Positions 34,838 through 49,562 of a stretch of DNA of 64,000 bases are shown one piece after another. Made by a program: the position numbers and the translations under genes. Below the pieces are notes generated by a model that saw only the letters and a list, made by a program, of their open reading frames with translations, was not told where the DNA came from and did not search any database. Source of the DNA: Gaertneriomyces semiglobifer. Lineage: Eukaryota; Chytridiomycota; Chytridiomycetes; Spizellomycetales; Spizellomycetaceae. The stretch spans positions 62,001-126,000 of the forward strand of contig JAHLKF010000026.1 of the NCBI GenBank assembly GCA_025558075.1, read 5' to 3'. The stretch's first letter is position 1. Every line of letters starts with the position of its first letter.

Positions 34838-36643
34838 ATGTACAGTCAGTCGCCTTACGGGGCGCCCAATGGTTCCATGCCCGCCCCGCCAACCCCACCA
34901 TTACCGCCTAGGCGGTATTCCAATTTCCAACAAAACCCTGCCATGCCACAAGGCCCTCAGCGTTATATGGCTTTTCCCTCTCCCTCAGGTTCAACTGCGT
35001 CGGGAATGAGTGCCCCTCCGTCTACTTCGGTTCCTTACGCCGTCCCTGCCCATCCTGCCTACGCAACTCCCTATGCTACACCGTCAACATCACACCCGTA
35101 CCCTGCAGAGCCCGCTACTCCCACATCTGCTTATCCCTTCCCGCCTACACCTTCCTCCGGATATGGATCATCTCACCGTCCCCAACAGTCATATGCGGGT
35201 AGTCAAAACTCCCGTGACCAGTTTCATACAGCACAATTGGCCTCCGTAGCGGATTTGGAACGGAAGCTGCAAGAGGAGCGCGATGTTAGAAGAAAACTTG
35301 AGGAGGCAGAACTGGCGCGTGTCGCTTCTATCTCCTCCCTCGAAGAGGAATTGCGCAAAATGCGATTGGACTCTAATAAGACGTTAGAGCAGTCCAACAG
35401 GATAGCGCAAATGGAGAGCAGGCTGCAATACGAGCAAGCTGAGAATGCAAAGCTCCAGGAACGCCTGGCGCAATCGGCTATACTAGAATCACGGGCTCAG
35501 CACGATCAAGTGGAGAAAAGACGGCTTGAGGAGCGACTGGCCATCCTGACTTCTACGGTCGCGGAACTGGAACGAAAGGTCGAGTTAGAGCGCGAGAGTA
35601 AAGAACGTTTGGAGCAACAGCAATATTCTTCTGTCTCGGCTTCGGAAACATCTTTACAAAATGAGCGCAGGGAAAAAGAGGCGCTCGCTCGCCAGTTACA
35701 TGAAGTAGAGCCCAAGCTGGCCGCTTCCCAAACGGCTCTCGCCGATCTCGGCCGCACCAAAGCTGAGCTGGAAATGCAGATAGCAGATCTCAAGCGGCAG
35801 CTCTCTCGAGAATCCAAAGACGAAATACAAGACAAACTGCGTGCAGATCTCGCGCATGTTTCACAGCAGCTTCAGGGGAAAAATGCAGAGATTGCAGCAC
35901 TGAACGACCGATTGAGACGTTCTATAGATGAGAAGACCAGCATTTTTAATCAACTGCATGCTCTTCGTCTACGCTATGAGCCACCGCCACCACCTGTAGC
36001 GTCTAACCCGGCAGTTTACAAATCCCCGCCTCCCACTACTCCACTCATTGCACCCAAAGGCGCGGATCATCACTTGTGGGAGCTATTTACGAAAGTTGAC
36101 CCGTATCAACTCGAAAAGATCAATCCAGCACAATTGCGGGATATTCTCAATAACGGACCATGGCCATCGCTTGAATATTCCACTACACTGGCGCTTCACA
36201 ATCTATACGATCGATCCCTTCGTAATTTCAACTTCCAAAATACGACCGACCTATGGGACCTTCTTCACGACTGGGTAGAAATATTCCGCAAGCACGATGG
36301 CCACAAAGTTGAAGCAGAGTTCGGGTACATACCACGGGAACAACTGCGTGAAGTCTTGGGAAAGTGTGGGGTTCATGCTACGGAAAAGTATCTCTCCTCT
36401 GTAATAGTTAAGCATATCGGTCACGAGCGAGCCGTAGGGTGGGACGAATTCGTTCGACTTGGAGGTCGAGTGAAAATGGTCATGGACGGATTTTTACAAA
36501 TCGACCGCGACGGTGATAGATGGATCACTGTCAACTATGATCAGGTAAGGGCGCTCTTCCATTTTTGTGTCTTGTTTCTGGTGGCTAACATCTGGTCTGC
36601 GAATCATCAGTTTTTGGATGTGATCATGAACAGCACTTTCTGA
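34838..36643 (+). CDS. Coiled-coil penta-EF-hand protein
   Basis: Exons 34838-36544 and 36611-36643 give 579 aa. Residues 1-130 are Pro/Tyr/Ser-rich. Residues about 135-370 form a long coiled coil (VADLERKLQEERDVRRKLEE, ELERKVELERESKERLEQQ, IADLKRQLSRESKDE). Residues about 405-579 resemble a penta-EF-hand domain as in PEF1/sorcin/ALG-2: HHLWELFTKVDPYQLEKINP, LWDLLHDWVEIFRKHDG, FLQIDRDGDRWITVNYDQF. The EF loops look poor for calcium: the first lacks most acidic ligands and the loop DRDGDRWITVNY ends in Tyr rather than Glu. The 66-nt final intron has no stop and is a multiple of three, so unspliced RNA would stay in frame, but splicing is needed to continue the last helix (FLDVIMNSTF). Function unknown; PEF proteins often act in membrane trafficking. 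Confidence 0.8.
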   Translation: MYSQSPYGAPNGSMPAPPTPPLPPRRYSNFQQNPAMPQGPQRYMAFPSPSGSTASGMSAPPSTSVPYAVPAHPAYATPYATPSTSHPYPAEPATPTSAYPFPPTPSSGYGSSHRPQQSYAGSQNSRDQFHTAQLASVADLERKLQEERDVRRKLEEAELARVASISSLEEELRKMRLDSNKTLEQSNRIAQMESRLQYEQAENAKLQERLAQSAILESRAQHDQVEKRRLEERLAILTSTVAELERKVELERESKERLEQQQYSSVSASETSLQNERREKEALARQLHEVEPKLAASQTALADLGRTKAELEMQIADLKRQLSRESKDEIQDKLRADLAHVSQQLQGKNAEIAALNDRLRRSIDEKTSIFNQLHALRLRYEPPPPPVASNPAVYKSPPPTTPLIAPKGADHHLWELFTKVDPYQLEKINPAQLRDILNNGPWPSLEYSTTLALHNLYDRSLRNFNFQNTTDLWDLLHDWVEIFRKHDGHKVEAEFGYIPREQLREVLGKCGVHATEKYLSSVIVKHIGHERAVGWDEFVRLGGRVKMVMDGFLQIDRDGDRWITVNYDQVRALFHFCVLFLVANIWSANHQFLDVIMNSTF

Positions 36644-36953
36644 ATGATTTGTTCGTCGTATAATTGACGGTCGCATGGGATCAGCTGAGAGTTTGTTGCT
36701 GGCAGAGATTTTGAAACTTTTGTATATATGACCTAACATAATTATTGTCCTTACCAAAATCTTACACCCACGCGTGCTACGTAAGCAATTCTCCGCCTGT
36801 TCACCAGCGGCAGTAGCCATTGAATTTTCACCGCGATCAAGCCATTCTTCACCTCCCGCTTGAGCGATTCCGCTCTCCAATGGGCGGCCCGGCACATTGT
36901 ATATGTAGGGCACTCTTTTTCTGCCGGTCATAAGTGACGAAGAGTCGGGTCAG
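36644..36953. other. Short intergenic region
   Basis: Lies between two plus-strand genes; it should contain the 3' UTR of the penta-EF-hand gene and the promoter of the Dlt1-like gene. Nothing specific recognised. Confidence 0.35.
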
Positions 36954-37709
36954 ATGTTGGACCGGCTATACCGCTCAATCCTCTCCACCTCTTCCACGCT
37001 CATTTTCCTGCTCCTCGCCATTGGACTAATTGGGTTATCAGGCCTCGATATTGCCCTGCGCATTTACCCGCATAGGCTTCTTCTCATCGGTGTCGGGAGC
37101 GGACTTTGCATGTTACTGGTTGCCAGTGTGTTGATTCTGTCCAGTCGCAAGTTGAGTATCCGCAGTGCGTTGGGAGACATACCGAAATTGTATGTGCCCA
37201 TACATCCGGGTGACTTACCAAAGGTAACAACAAACACCAAGACGGCAAAAGACGTTTGGCCGGCTGCAACGATTGTTATGACTTTTGGCTGACACCCAAC
37301 GTTATCGCTTTGGCAGAGAGTACACAGGCTCATACAAGCAGATCTTTCAAAATCTGCATCCATCGCCAGCGAGGCACAACCTCTTCCTTCTGACCTGTTG
37401 GGCCGCGGATGGGGCTCCCCCAACACACCGCAACAATCCTTACCTCTCCGCCCGACACTCCTATCGACGTTCTCATTGCTTCAACAAGCGTTCGCCCCTT
37501 ACTTTCAACGTCCGCCGACATACTCACCTCGAAGATACGTCGATCACCTCATCCAAATGGGATATATACAGCGAGATGTTGGAAGGCGATATATTGATAC
37601 GTATGAGCGTGTGAGATTCGGCAATCTGCCGGTATACGAGGAGGAGTACACTAGATTTATGGCCGTGTTTGCCAAGGTTTTGGATTCGCAGTTGCAGGCA
37701 GCGGCATGA
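36954..37709 (+). CDS. Dlt1-like two-transmembrane protein
   Basis: Resembles fungal 'defect at low temperature protein 1', a membrane protein of unknown biochemical role. Exons 36954-37223 and 37317-37709 give 220 aa. Two hydrophobic helices come first (LIFLLLAIGLIGLSGLDIAL and LLLIGVGSGLCMLLVASVLI). Then comes the signature RSALGDIPKLYVPIHPGDLP-KRVHRLIQADL, which is only complete after splicing, and a soluble C-terminal domain (TYSPRRYVDHLIQMGYI, YIDTYERVRFGNLPVYEEEY). The recognition is from memory of the IPK-x-Y-x-P-x-x-PGD-x-PKRVH pattern. Confidence 0.7.
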
Positions 37710-37950
37710 TTAGTTACGGGTCGCCAAGTCAAGTTTTAATGTGTTGTATATTTGTAGATATTTAATTACATAGGTCGATACCCTCTCATTCACACATACC
37801 TCTTCTGCTCACCTTCTCCTTTCTCAGCCATCCTCTTCAACACGATGTGAACAAATTCACTATATACTCGAAGGTGCCATCGTCGAACGCAGCTTTCAGT
37901 TCAATCTGATAAGATCACGGCCGCTGAATGATTGCCGGGCGGGGCTCTCC

Positions 37951-40900
37951 TTATACGTTGTCGCTCCTAACGCCAACGGATGGTCCTCCCTGCCATATCG
38001 TTACGGTCGGCTGAGCGCTTGCCGCCTCAACGGGCCCATTTTTTGGCCTGTGCGGTTCGTCGACATCCATGACGAGATCTTCGAGCTCGACATCAGTATG
38101 CAACAACTTCTCCCGATTTTCATCAGGAAGCACTACTTCGGCCACTCGATCCTCCGGCTCATCCATCTTGACCACTCCATCGACATAACCCTCGTCCATG
38201 AGGTTCGTTCCGCTTCTAGCGAGATAGTCTGTGCTCCAAACTGTAGAGCCAGAATTATCAGGCACAAGCGTGTCGTAGTCCGGTAGGTCATTATCATTAT
38301 CCGCCGACTCCACGATTGTGCTCGCACTAGCAGAATGAACCATGCTGCCCGCAGTGTCAGCGGAATAGTCAAACCGCGGGGTGTATGACCATCCAGCGGT
38401 CGGCCTACCAGGCGACGTGCTTGGCGCTCCAAGGCCACTACTCCCCCAATCGACAGCGTTACCAATTCCAGATGAAGTTTCTTCACCCCATGTTTTCGCT
38501 GTACGCGGCACGTACAGATCATCATCCGCCTTCCGTTCCGGTGACCATTGTGTAGTACTCATAGTAGACGTCAAGTCCGAGCCGCTCCCAAACGGACGCG
38601 ACAAGGGGGTGTCCGATGACGTACTGAACGGAACGGAAGGCTTGTGTAAAAAAGAACTGGCCGTGTTGGATAAAAAAGACTGTGCTGGTGGATTCTTCGC
38701 TCGCTCCTCTGCCTCTTTTTTCATCCGTTCACGCACTTGCTTGATTATAGTCTCCAGTGGCACGGTGGGCCCACGCTTTCGTCGCCGCTGGTAAAATAAC
38801 ATATATGCGGCGGAAGTCTTTCCGTTCGAATCGTCTTGTCAGCACAGAACCGCAGAAATATTAATCACGAAGCACTCACCATCACATCGCTTTCATCTGC
38901 GGGAGAAACACGACTATCGTCGAAGTTGTACCATTTACCATCCAATGGACTTTGCGCATAAGCCGTATAGTGGCCTCCGCCGGTACCGCCAAAATGATTC
39001 GAAACGGCAAATAAGTCATACACCAGTTCATTACCGTCATCATCTTCGGGGACTAAGTCATCATCCTCTGAGTGCGCTACAGAAGACTGATGGTCCATGG
39101 CGGTGGTAGTCTCGTCAGTGGAGTTTGACCTATCTGCATCAGACGCCTGTTCAGTCTCAAGAACGCTTCGATAGGCAGTCTCCAGTTGCGCATCGATCTC
39201 CTTGTCTTGTTCATGCGTAAGTGGACTAGAGTCGGTACGGAAGTCCGTTAACTCACTTTCCGTGTCCATCGGATCCGCAGTACGAGCCCCGTCGGCCGTG
39301 ATTACTGACGGGCCACTGCTGCGATTTGTACAAGCCTCCTCACATAGCATCTCGTCATTCGGACAATTTCCGCCGTGGCATGCTTCACTTCCTGACTTTG
39401 CCTTCACGCTTTCCGCACTTCTCCACTTCTTTGCTCTGCGACTCACGACGACCGATGTTAGATCCAGACCCCTGACAGGCGCGTCCACGTAAGCATCTAG
39501 CTTATCACCCATCATTCCTCGATAGCCGTAACCGCCTCTTGAGTTAGAAAACCGCTTCAAGTGGAAGACTAAAATCTCGGGAACGGTCCAAATATCAAGT
39601 TTCTTTTTGATAGCACGATGCTCTTTGCATTGAGGGCAGTACCAGGAATTATCATCTCCCAAGGTTTCCTCCTTCCGATATTCGTCCAAGCAATCTTGCA
39701 GCGTAATCGGTTTTTGCTGGTCATCCTGGCGCAAGCGGAATTCCCTTTCAATCTGTTCATTTGACTCATCCTCAACGGGTACGAAAAGCTCCTTCTTCGG
39801 TCCAAGAATGTAATCGGCATATTGCGCTTGCCATTCAGCAATGAACACCCCACAATGTGTGAAACGCCAAGTGTGCGTTTTCTTTTCAGAGTCTTCTGGA
39901 TCTCCTCGCATCTCCTTCGGATCACACAAACCACGCGAGTTGCTACGAGGCCTGCGCACCCAATCATGCGTCTCCAACCGGGTATCATCTTCAACGTCGC
40001 TGGATTCATCATCGGCATCGGTAGTGTCCTCTTCCTCAATGTGCTGATGCCTTTGCCTTTGCTTATAGATCTCAGTACCATCGTAGAGGCACGATGATGT
40101 GTATCTCGTGAAACCATCGTTGTAGAAGCTGGCGCATATTCTATAATTGCACTTTGCCCACAATGGGCCTGTTACAAGGGTGATCTTGAAGAGATCGCAT
40201 ATAGGTTCCGCCTCAGGTGGCACATCGAGATAAGTGAATTCCAAATTCCGGTCATTCGTATCAGACAGCTCTTCAGTGGTTGCTGCCGCGTCTTCGCTAT
40301 CCTCGCTTGGCGGTGTACCCGTAACTGGGTCCCCTTTCCATTGCTGACTAGGGCGTCGCTGCTTTTGTCTTGCATTGAAAGCAGTTGCTAGCCGTACGGT
40401 CCTATCTTTTAAAAAGAGCTCGATACGAGAATAACGCCTGAGTGCCCTCACAATTGCGCGATAGACACGCTCCCCCAATGTCGATTCAATGGCGGTCTGA
40501 ACTTCGCCCTCGGTCATAGTTCGCGCTTTTGCCATAGCAATCGTGGCGCTAACTTCGCCAGGTAGTGCAATCATTAGCGGTTCTCCAAACAACTCTTTCG
40601 CAGGGTGGTCTATCACTCTAAGATACACAGGGAAAAAGACCACATTATCCAGGGTTCGGCGTTCCTGTGGAACCTCAAACAAATCCCAATCCGGCTCATC
40701 TGGTTCAACAATATAGACATCGTCCCTTTCACCGAGGGACGTCGCCAGCTCGTCATCTTCCCAAATCTTCCATATCTTGTGATGATATACTTCAATCGCC
40801 TGAGCTGCACTCGGATTCTCGCAAACCGATTCCCAACCCATGCGCTGCCCCACCATCCGCTTCAAAGCCTTGATTGTGGTGTCTTTGTTGATGACAATCA

Positions 40901-43338
40901 GCAGTGATCGCGGGCCTTCTAACTGTGGATCTCTGGATGGATCAGTTCTTGGGTATGCAATAACTCTTCTTAGGAATTCACGCTTGTCCGGTATTGGCAC
41001 CGAAAGGAACATATACGGATCGAATGTGACGCTCCATTTACCGCAGACCATGCATTCGACCCGGCTTTTATATTGGCCTTGAAATAAGTCCACAATAACA
41101 GAGTCATTTCGCAGAGAGTAAATCTCCCACGCTTTAGCAGCGATGTCTGAGTCGCGTTGTCCATCCATGTCGGGCGCCTCAATGTAAGGCTTTTTCTTAA
41201 TTCGATTCAAATCCTCGTGGAGGCCATCCATGAGGAAGGCAAGCAATTCTTGGGAATCTTGCTGGGAATACCCCAAGAACATGGAGTTGAAACGGCCAAT
41301 AGTCTGCTTGAACTTTCGAGGAGCAAAAGAGCTCTGCCTGCTTTTCAAGGGATTCCAAAGAGAGCTGATCAAATCCGCATAAGCTGCTGCAACCTCTCCT
41401 TTCATTCCTAACGGGTTGTCAGTATTCAGTTCCTCTTCCCAACGACCCTTGAGGAAGTACCGCGTAAGTGGAGACGTGTTACTGAGGCACTGTAGTGCAG
41501 AGTTCATGAAGCAAGTGTTGCCTAAATTGTTCAACCCAATGCAACCAACGGTGTTAGGATCGTGCTCAGGCGTGTAAGTGGAATAACTATCGGAGCGTGC
41601 AAAGTTGAACTTCGGCTTCATACTGGGCTTTCGAGGAGCTGTCGGGCTCGGTGTCGGGACACTATCACTCACGGGTGGTTCGGTCATGGTTGAATGGAAT
41701 GGGGCAAGTTCTGTGTCCGCCTCTGCATCTGCATCCGTGTTGGTTGAAAAAAGGGGTTCGTAACCGAGCATTATGGGTTGCGACGATTCTTCCTCCTTGT
41801 CGTCATTAAAGGCATTCTTCGCCTTCAACCGGCGTTCTGTAGCTGACTCTATATTGAATCGTACCGGTGGCGCGCTGAGGTCTACCTCGTCCTTGGCTTT
41901 GTCCTGGTCTTTCTCATCAGTATCCATAGCATCATCAGACGATACTACTCGTGATCTTCTATCCTTGGATGCTGGGACTCCCTTTGTCGATGCCGGAACA
42001 GCATCAGAGCGTTCGGTGTCGGACAGAGTCGTGGTTGACGTCTGCGGGGGTGTGGAATATGCAGAAACCTCCTCCTCCTCTAACGCTTGCGCGTCCTCAA
42101 AACGTTCATCCGACTCGGATAACGCCGGCGTCGCTGAATCTTCCACCCTGTAGCGTAATTCAGCCGTTGGTGGGTCTCCTTCTACTTCCACCCATCTTTT
42201 GATTTTGGCAGGGACGTTCATCAATGTTCCGCTCTTCCGAATCGCACACAACCGCGTTTTATCTTTCGGGATATCTAATTTTTGGCAAAGTAATTCGACC
42301 ATTTCGCTTATTGGCTCGTTTCGAGAGAACTCATTTTCTTCCAGGGTCGTGATGTCGCCATCAGGGTCAATTCGAACGACTTTAATTTGTACAAGGCTCA
42401 CTTCTAGTATACTCTTCCCTCGCAGTTCATCATGAACACATTCACACGCCACCGCGTGCTCTTCGTGCTTTATGCCGAACCTTGCAAATTCAGCAGCGTG
42501 TCAATACAACCCCACATCAAAAATGAACAAGGCACGTACCATGAAACAAGTTTGTCGAAAACAGCTGGTCTCACAGCATAGAAATGCTCTTTCTCCTTCA
42601 AATCCTGTTTGAGGCGGAAGCTCACAGGGGTCGTGAAGAGGTCACCATTGTCAATTGGGCCTATACGATCCTGTATAGTATGGTCCACATATGCACTACG
42701 CCATCTATCAGCCCTATCAAAAGTAGCAGTTAACCGTCCGCTCGGTCAAAACTGGGACTCTGCCCGCGCCAATACCATCGTTTCGAAAGGAGGTAGTATC
42801 TGCTTTCCTTCTTATGGTTCATATCTGACTGGATGGCACGCCATTGTTCGTCCTGATTCGTCGGTGGTGTATTTGTTGGTAGGTCTGAAAACATGTTGGC
42901 AAGCTGGGACGGTGAGGATAACAGCGAGTTCTGGCCGTTAGCCCTTGCGGAAACAACTGGCGCGAATTCACCATTGGACGAATTTCCACCGATGGGTGCT
43001 ATTATTGAATCTTGAGCGTCATTTGCCGCGAGCACTCCACTCGGACTCGGAGACATCGGATGCTCGCGAAGATCTCGATGCCCGTTTTTGACAAACTCTC
43101 GAAGACTCGGTGTTCTGGGTATATGTGGACTCTGCTTAAGTTCGTCCGGAGAGAGTGCCTCGAGCGCCGTCCTTTTGAGTGAGGATGGTCGGGATATGGG
43201 TATGGGCGGTGTCGAGGACAGCGAGACAGGTCCGAAACCACAGGACGACGGCGGAGGGCTTGAGGCCTCTCGCACCATGTATTTCGGTCGATGATGAGAA
43301 ACGAAGTTTAAACCCTGAGTTTCCCGGTTCGTCCACAC
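37951..43338 (-). CDS. Ubiquitin carboxyl-terminal hydrolase, Ubp12/USP4-11-15 type
   Basis: Cysteine protease removing ubiquitin from substrates. Exons 43338-42776, 42713-42540, 42480-38880 and 38817-37951 join in phase to 1734 aa (an ATG at 43278 is an alternative start). Order: disordered N-terminus; DUSP domain assembled over three exons (RYYLLSKRWADRWRS, IGPIDNGDLFT, FDKLVSWFGIKHEEHAV); ubiquitin-like region (VSLVQIKVVRIDPDGDITTL); catalytic domain with the Cys box (GLNNLGNTCFMNSALQCLSN, near residue 570), a long acidic insert, zinc-type cysteine pairs (CMVCGKW, CPQCKEH) and the His box (GTGGGHYTAYAQ, near 1420), closing with VMTSAAYMLFYQRR. All catalytic residues seen are intact. The DUSP plus Ubl plus split catalytic layout is that of Ubp12/USP15. 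Confidence 0.94.
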
Positions 43339-43703
43339 AAACGTTCGTTCTTAAGCAGAATCCAATGCTAAGCCCAGACTTGATCGCGCACTGACAGAAC
43401 GGACTCGTGTACAGCGAGACGAACTCGACGAGGAAAATCGGACAATAGCTGTCGCAAGAGCAGCTCGCAAACTAGTCCCACACCTACACTGTCCTGATTC
43501 GCCGAAGGAGAAACGACGATATCCTGATCAACAAGGGCGAAAACCTTTAACCAAATCACCCCAATTGAGGACTTTGCAGAGGGAAATTTCCAGGACAAGG
43601 TTGGTGGCACAGTCATACAAGGGGGTGTTCAGGGCGCACGAACGCTCGTCACCAGCGACGACGCCGACGACAACGACAATCAGGACGCAGCGGCGGTGAG
43701 AAA
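43339..43703. other. Divergent upstream region of the deubiquitinase gene
   Basis: Between the deubiquitinase start (-) and a small plus-strand ORF. No feature was recognised beyond a CGACGA-rich stretch near 43650-43690. Confidence 0.35.
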
Positions 43704-43928
43704 ATGGCAGAACCTGGAAAGCAGCAACATAGGGAGCCTGTTGGAGACGACGTAGAGGATGATGTGTATGCGGGACAGAACCGCTGGCAGGACGAGCAGG
43801 AACTTTCCATCATTCACCGCGACAAGACAATTGTGGAAAACGGCCCAGACAACGAGTCAGAACTAGAGAACATTGATGATGTCTACTCGGGCGCAAATCG
43901 CAAGTGCGATGAAGCCAAGAGGTCATGA
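43704..43928 (+). CDS. Possible small acidic protein (74 aa), uncertain
   Basis: An ATG-started ORF of 74 codons, hydrophilic and acidic, with an internal near-repeat (DDVYAGQNRWQDE and DDVYSGANRKCDE). The ATG follows a purine-rich stretch (GAGAAAATGG). No family recognised. It could instead be an upstream exon or 5'-leader ORF of the p23 gene, whose ATG is 330 bp further on. Confidence 0.3.
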   Translation: MAEPGKQQHREPVGDDVEDDVYAGQNRWQDEQELSIIHRDKTIVENGPDNESELENIDDVYSGANRKCDEAKRS

Positions 43929-44257
43929 TTCTCTACGGTAGACGAAATAGCAGGCGGCTACAACGCAGCAGCTCCCATAGACTATACAATCCCTTTTCAC
44001 ACTGCTCGCAAACACTCGTTGTGCCTCACCCCGGCAGCTACATACCCACTCACTCAGCACTCTACACCTTCTGCTCCTCCTTATTAGCACTACCTCTCGC
44101 TTCTAATAATCGCTCCAGAATCCCCGCGAACACCACCGAATACCCGCGTGTGTGTTCCTATGGCAACACGCGAGTCTGACAGGATGCTGGGAACAGGCTC
44201 AAGATCCAACTGTTGTCTGTCAAGGGACGATCATTAGAAGGAACACCCACAATTACA
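43929..44257. other. Upstream region of the p23 gene
   Basis: C-rich, stop-laden sequence before the p23 start; probable promoter and 5' leader. No specific element recognised. Confidence 0.35.
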
Positions 44258-45036
44258 ATGATGGCCGGAGCAGTAAAGTAAGTCGCCTGTCTCGTATTCG
44301 AGAGATGTAACGTAACGGAACTGCGTCTAACTCCCGCGTTGGTTCAACAGGCAAAGTGAACTCTTCCCGGAGGTCCTCTGGGCTCAGCGCTCTGATGAGA
44401 TCCTTTTGACAGTCAACCTGGCGGATGTCGAACAACCGACAATTGACCTGACGCCTACTGGCTTTAAATTCAACGGCAAAAGCCGTGGCGGGGAATACAA
44501 ATTTGAGTTGGAATTTTACAAAGAAGTTGATCCTGAGGTATTAATTGCACCGCATATGTCCACATGCCTCTGCCTTGGAAGTCACTGACGCAGCGTGACT
44601 GGTCTCGTTGCAGGCATCTAAGCAGTCGCTCACGGCACGCGCGCTGTCATTCGTGATAACGAAGAAGGAGAAGGACCAACCCTACTGGCCACGCTTAACG
44701 AAGGAAAAGCTGAAGCAACACTGGTTGAAGACGGACTTCTCCAAATGGAAGGACGAAGACGAAGAGGATGAGGCACCTGGAGCTGGTTTTGACGGCATGG
44801 ACTTCAGCCAGTTCCAAAATATGGGTGGCATGGGCGGTATGGGCGGTATGGGTGGAATGGGTGGAATGGGTGGAATGGGTGGAATGGGCGGTATGGGCGG
44901 TATGGGTGGAATGGGTGGCCTTGAAGGTATGGACTTCTCTGCCCTTGGTGGGGGCGAAGGCGGCGACTCGGATGATGATGATGACATGCCAGAACTGGAA
45001 GAAACCGAAGGCGATGACAAGGGAGTAAAGGCCTAA
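44258..45036 (+). CDS. p23/Sba1-type Hsp90 co-chaperone
   Basis: Binds the ATP-closed state of Hsp90 and slows its ATPase. Exons 44258-44277, 44351-44537 and 44614-45036 give 209 aa (a second ATG follows directly at 44261). The CS domain is complete: PEVLWAQRSDEILLTVNLAD, IDLTPTGFKFNGKSRGGEYK, FELEFYKEVDPEASKQSLTA, RALSFVITKKEKDQPYWPRL, with the p23 signature KTDFSKWKDEDEEDE. The tail then has about twelve GGM units in a row before an acidic end (DSDDDDDMPELEETEG). GGM repeats are better known from Hsp70/TPR co-chaperone tails such as Hip and Sti1-like proteins. Confidence 0.93.
44823..44920 (+). repeat. Coding GGM minisatellite in the p23 tail
   Basis: Tandem 9-bp units (GGTGGAATG and GGCGGTATG variants) encoding Gly-Gly-Met. 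Synonymous variation between units is blockwise, as expected from slippage or unequal exchange. Confidence 0.9.
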
Positions 45037-45140
45037 GGCGATATGTGGGATCATATGGATAGGTTACTCCGGGTATCGGGTCCTACCTGTATTTAGCTGT
45101 GTGTGCGCGCACATATACACTTAATCAACATCGTCCAATC

Positions 45141-46251
45141 CTACTTGAGAAACGTGTCGATCAGATGTTCCATATCGGCTCTGTTGCTGATGGTAAGCTT
45201 GGAACTCTCAAAGGATGAAGATCTCAGCAAAACCAACAGGCTCTCTAACGCAGAGTCGGTTAGGCACTCAGTTACATCCGCCGTCGTGTCTTTTTTGCGT
45301 TGAGCAAGGGCCCACATTGTGAACTTTAGATCCTCCCTGGTAGGGAACGGGTAAAAAGGATTGCTATCCTCGCCTTCTGGTCCTGATTCATCCGAATTTG
45401 AATCGCTGTCGGTAGCTTCCGATCCGGAATGGTCTTGAGTTTCGCCTGAATCAGAAGCGGAGTCTCCATTAACAGGTTCAGCATCATTCGTTGAGGGAGA
45501 TGGTCTTCCTGCGGCGCGGTCTAGCTCCATTGCTAGCGTCTGGTCACCGTTCATTCCTGCACTGTTAACAGCGTATTGCTTTCGCGCTTTCATAGCAGAA
45601 GATGGTGTTTTCTTAGTCACCGCTGCTGCTGCAAATCCGCTCATCCGAAGCTTCTTGTTTGATTGAGGTGTGCTTTCCGTTTCTACAGTTGACTTGCGCC
45701 TTTTGGCCGCAGTAGACTGGACAGCTTGCTGGGTGGTAGCAGATTCCACTTCCACAGGGATACCCTCCGCTAGCTCAACTCTCAAAGCCGCAGGGAGCTC
45801 ATCAAGGTGATCGACACGAAGATGCTTGCGAAAATTGGACAAAAGCTTGTAGAACTTTGTACACTTCCCATTCCCGAAGGTACAATGAAAGGGCCCTGTG
45901 ATAGCTGGACTCTCAACCTCTGTGGATGTCTGTGACAACGTTGTTAGCGAATTTGTTTTTTTTTTATGGGAGCTCGCCAGATGCATTTACCGATGATGTG
46001 ACGTTAGAGGCTACCTCCACTGAACCACCAGGCACAGCAGGAGTCTGTGGGGTGCGGCTCTTAGGGGGCCTTCCTCGTCTCTTAGCACTGGCAGTTGGCT
46101 TCACAGCTGAGGTCGCAGGGCCGCCATTCTTCTCGTTGCCATTCGCCGTGACTGCCGCCGGATTTGAGGATGACGTCTTCGCAGCAGAAGGGGTCGAAGT
46201 GGAGCTAGCCTGTACGTCAAATGGGTTTGCAGCCTCTGATATTATGGCCAT
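45141..46251 (-). CDS. AT-hook and C2H2-like zinc-finger nuclear protein
   Basis: Exons 46251-45991 and 45929-45141 give 349 aa. An AT-hook (AKRRGRPPKSR, near residue 58) lies in a low-complexity N-terminus. A C2H2-like finger follows (FHCTFGNGKCTKFYKLLSNF ending RKHLRVDH), with the two Cys five residues apart and His-x4-His. There is a basic KKLR/KRRKS region, an acidic Ser/Asp-rich stretch (SDSGETQDHSGSEATDSDSN) and a helical C-terminus (LTDSALESLLVLLRSSSF, RADMEHLIDTFLK). It is probably DNA-binding and nuclear. I do not recognise a named orthologue. Confidence 0.72.
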
Positions 46252-46363
46252 CTTTATGTCGCTTTACACCTCGGTTTTAGGCACATTGAAAACCACTGAT
46301 CGCAAATTTCTGTTTCGATAAACGCGCTCGGATGCTTTGTATTTTGATCAACGGTTGCTAGTA

Positions 46364-49562
<3,199 letters not shown>

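Noticed and set aside
44682..45020. Proline/isoleucine repeat ORF on the minus strand
   Set aside because: It is the reverse complement of the GGM tract of p23 and has no independent support.
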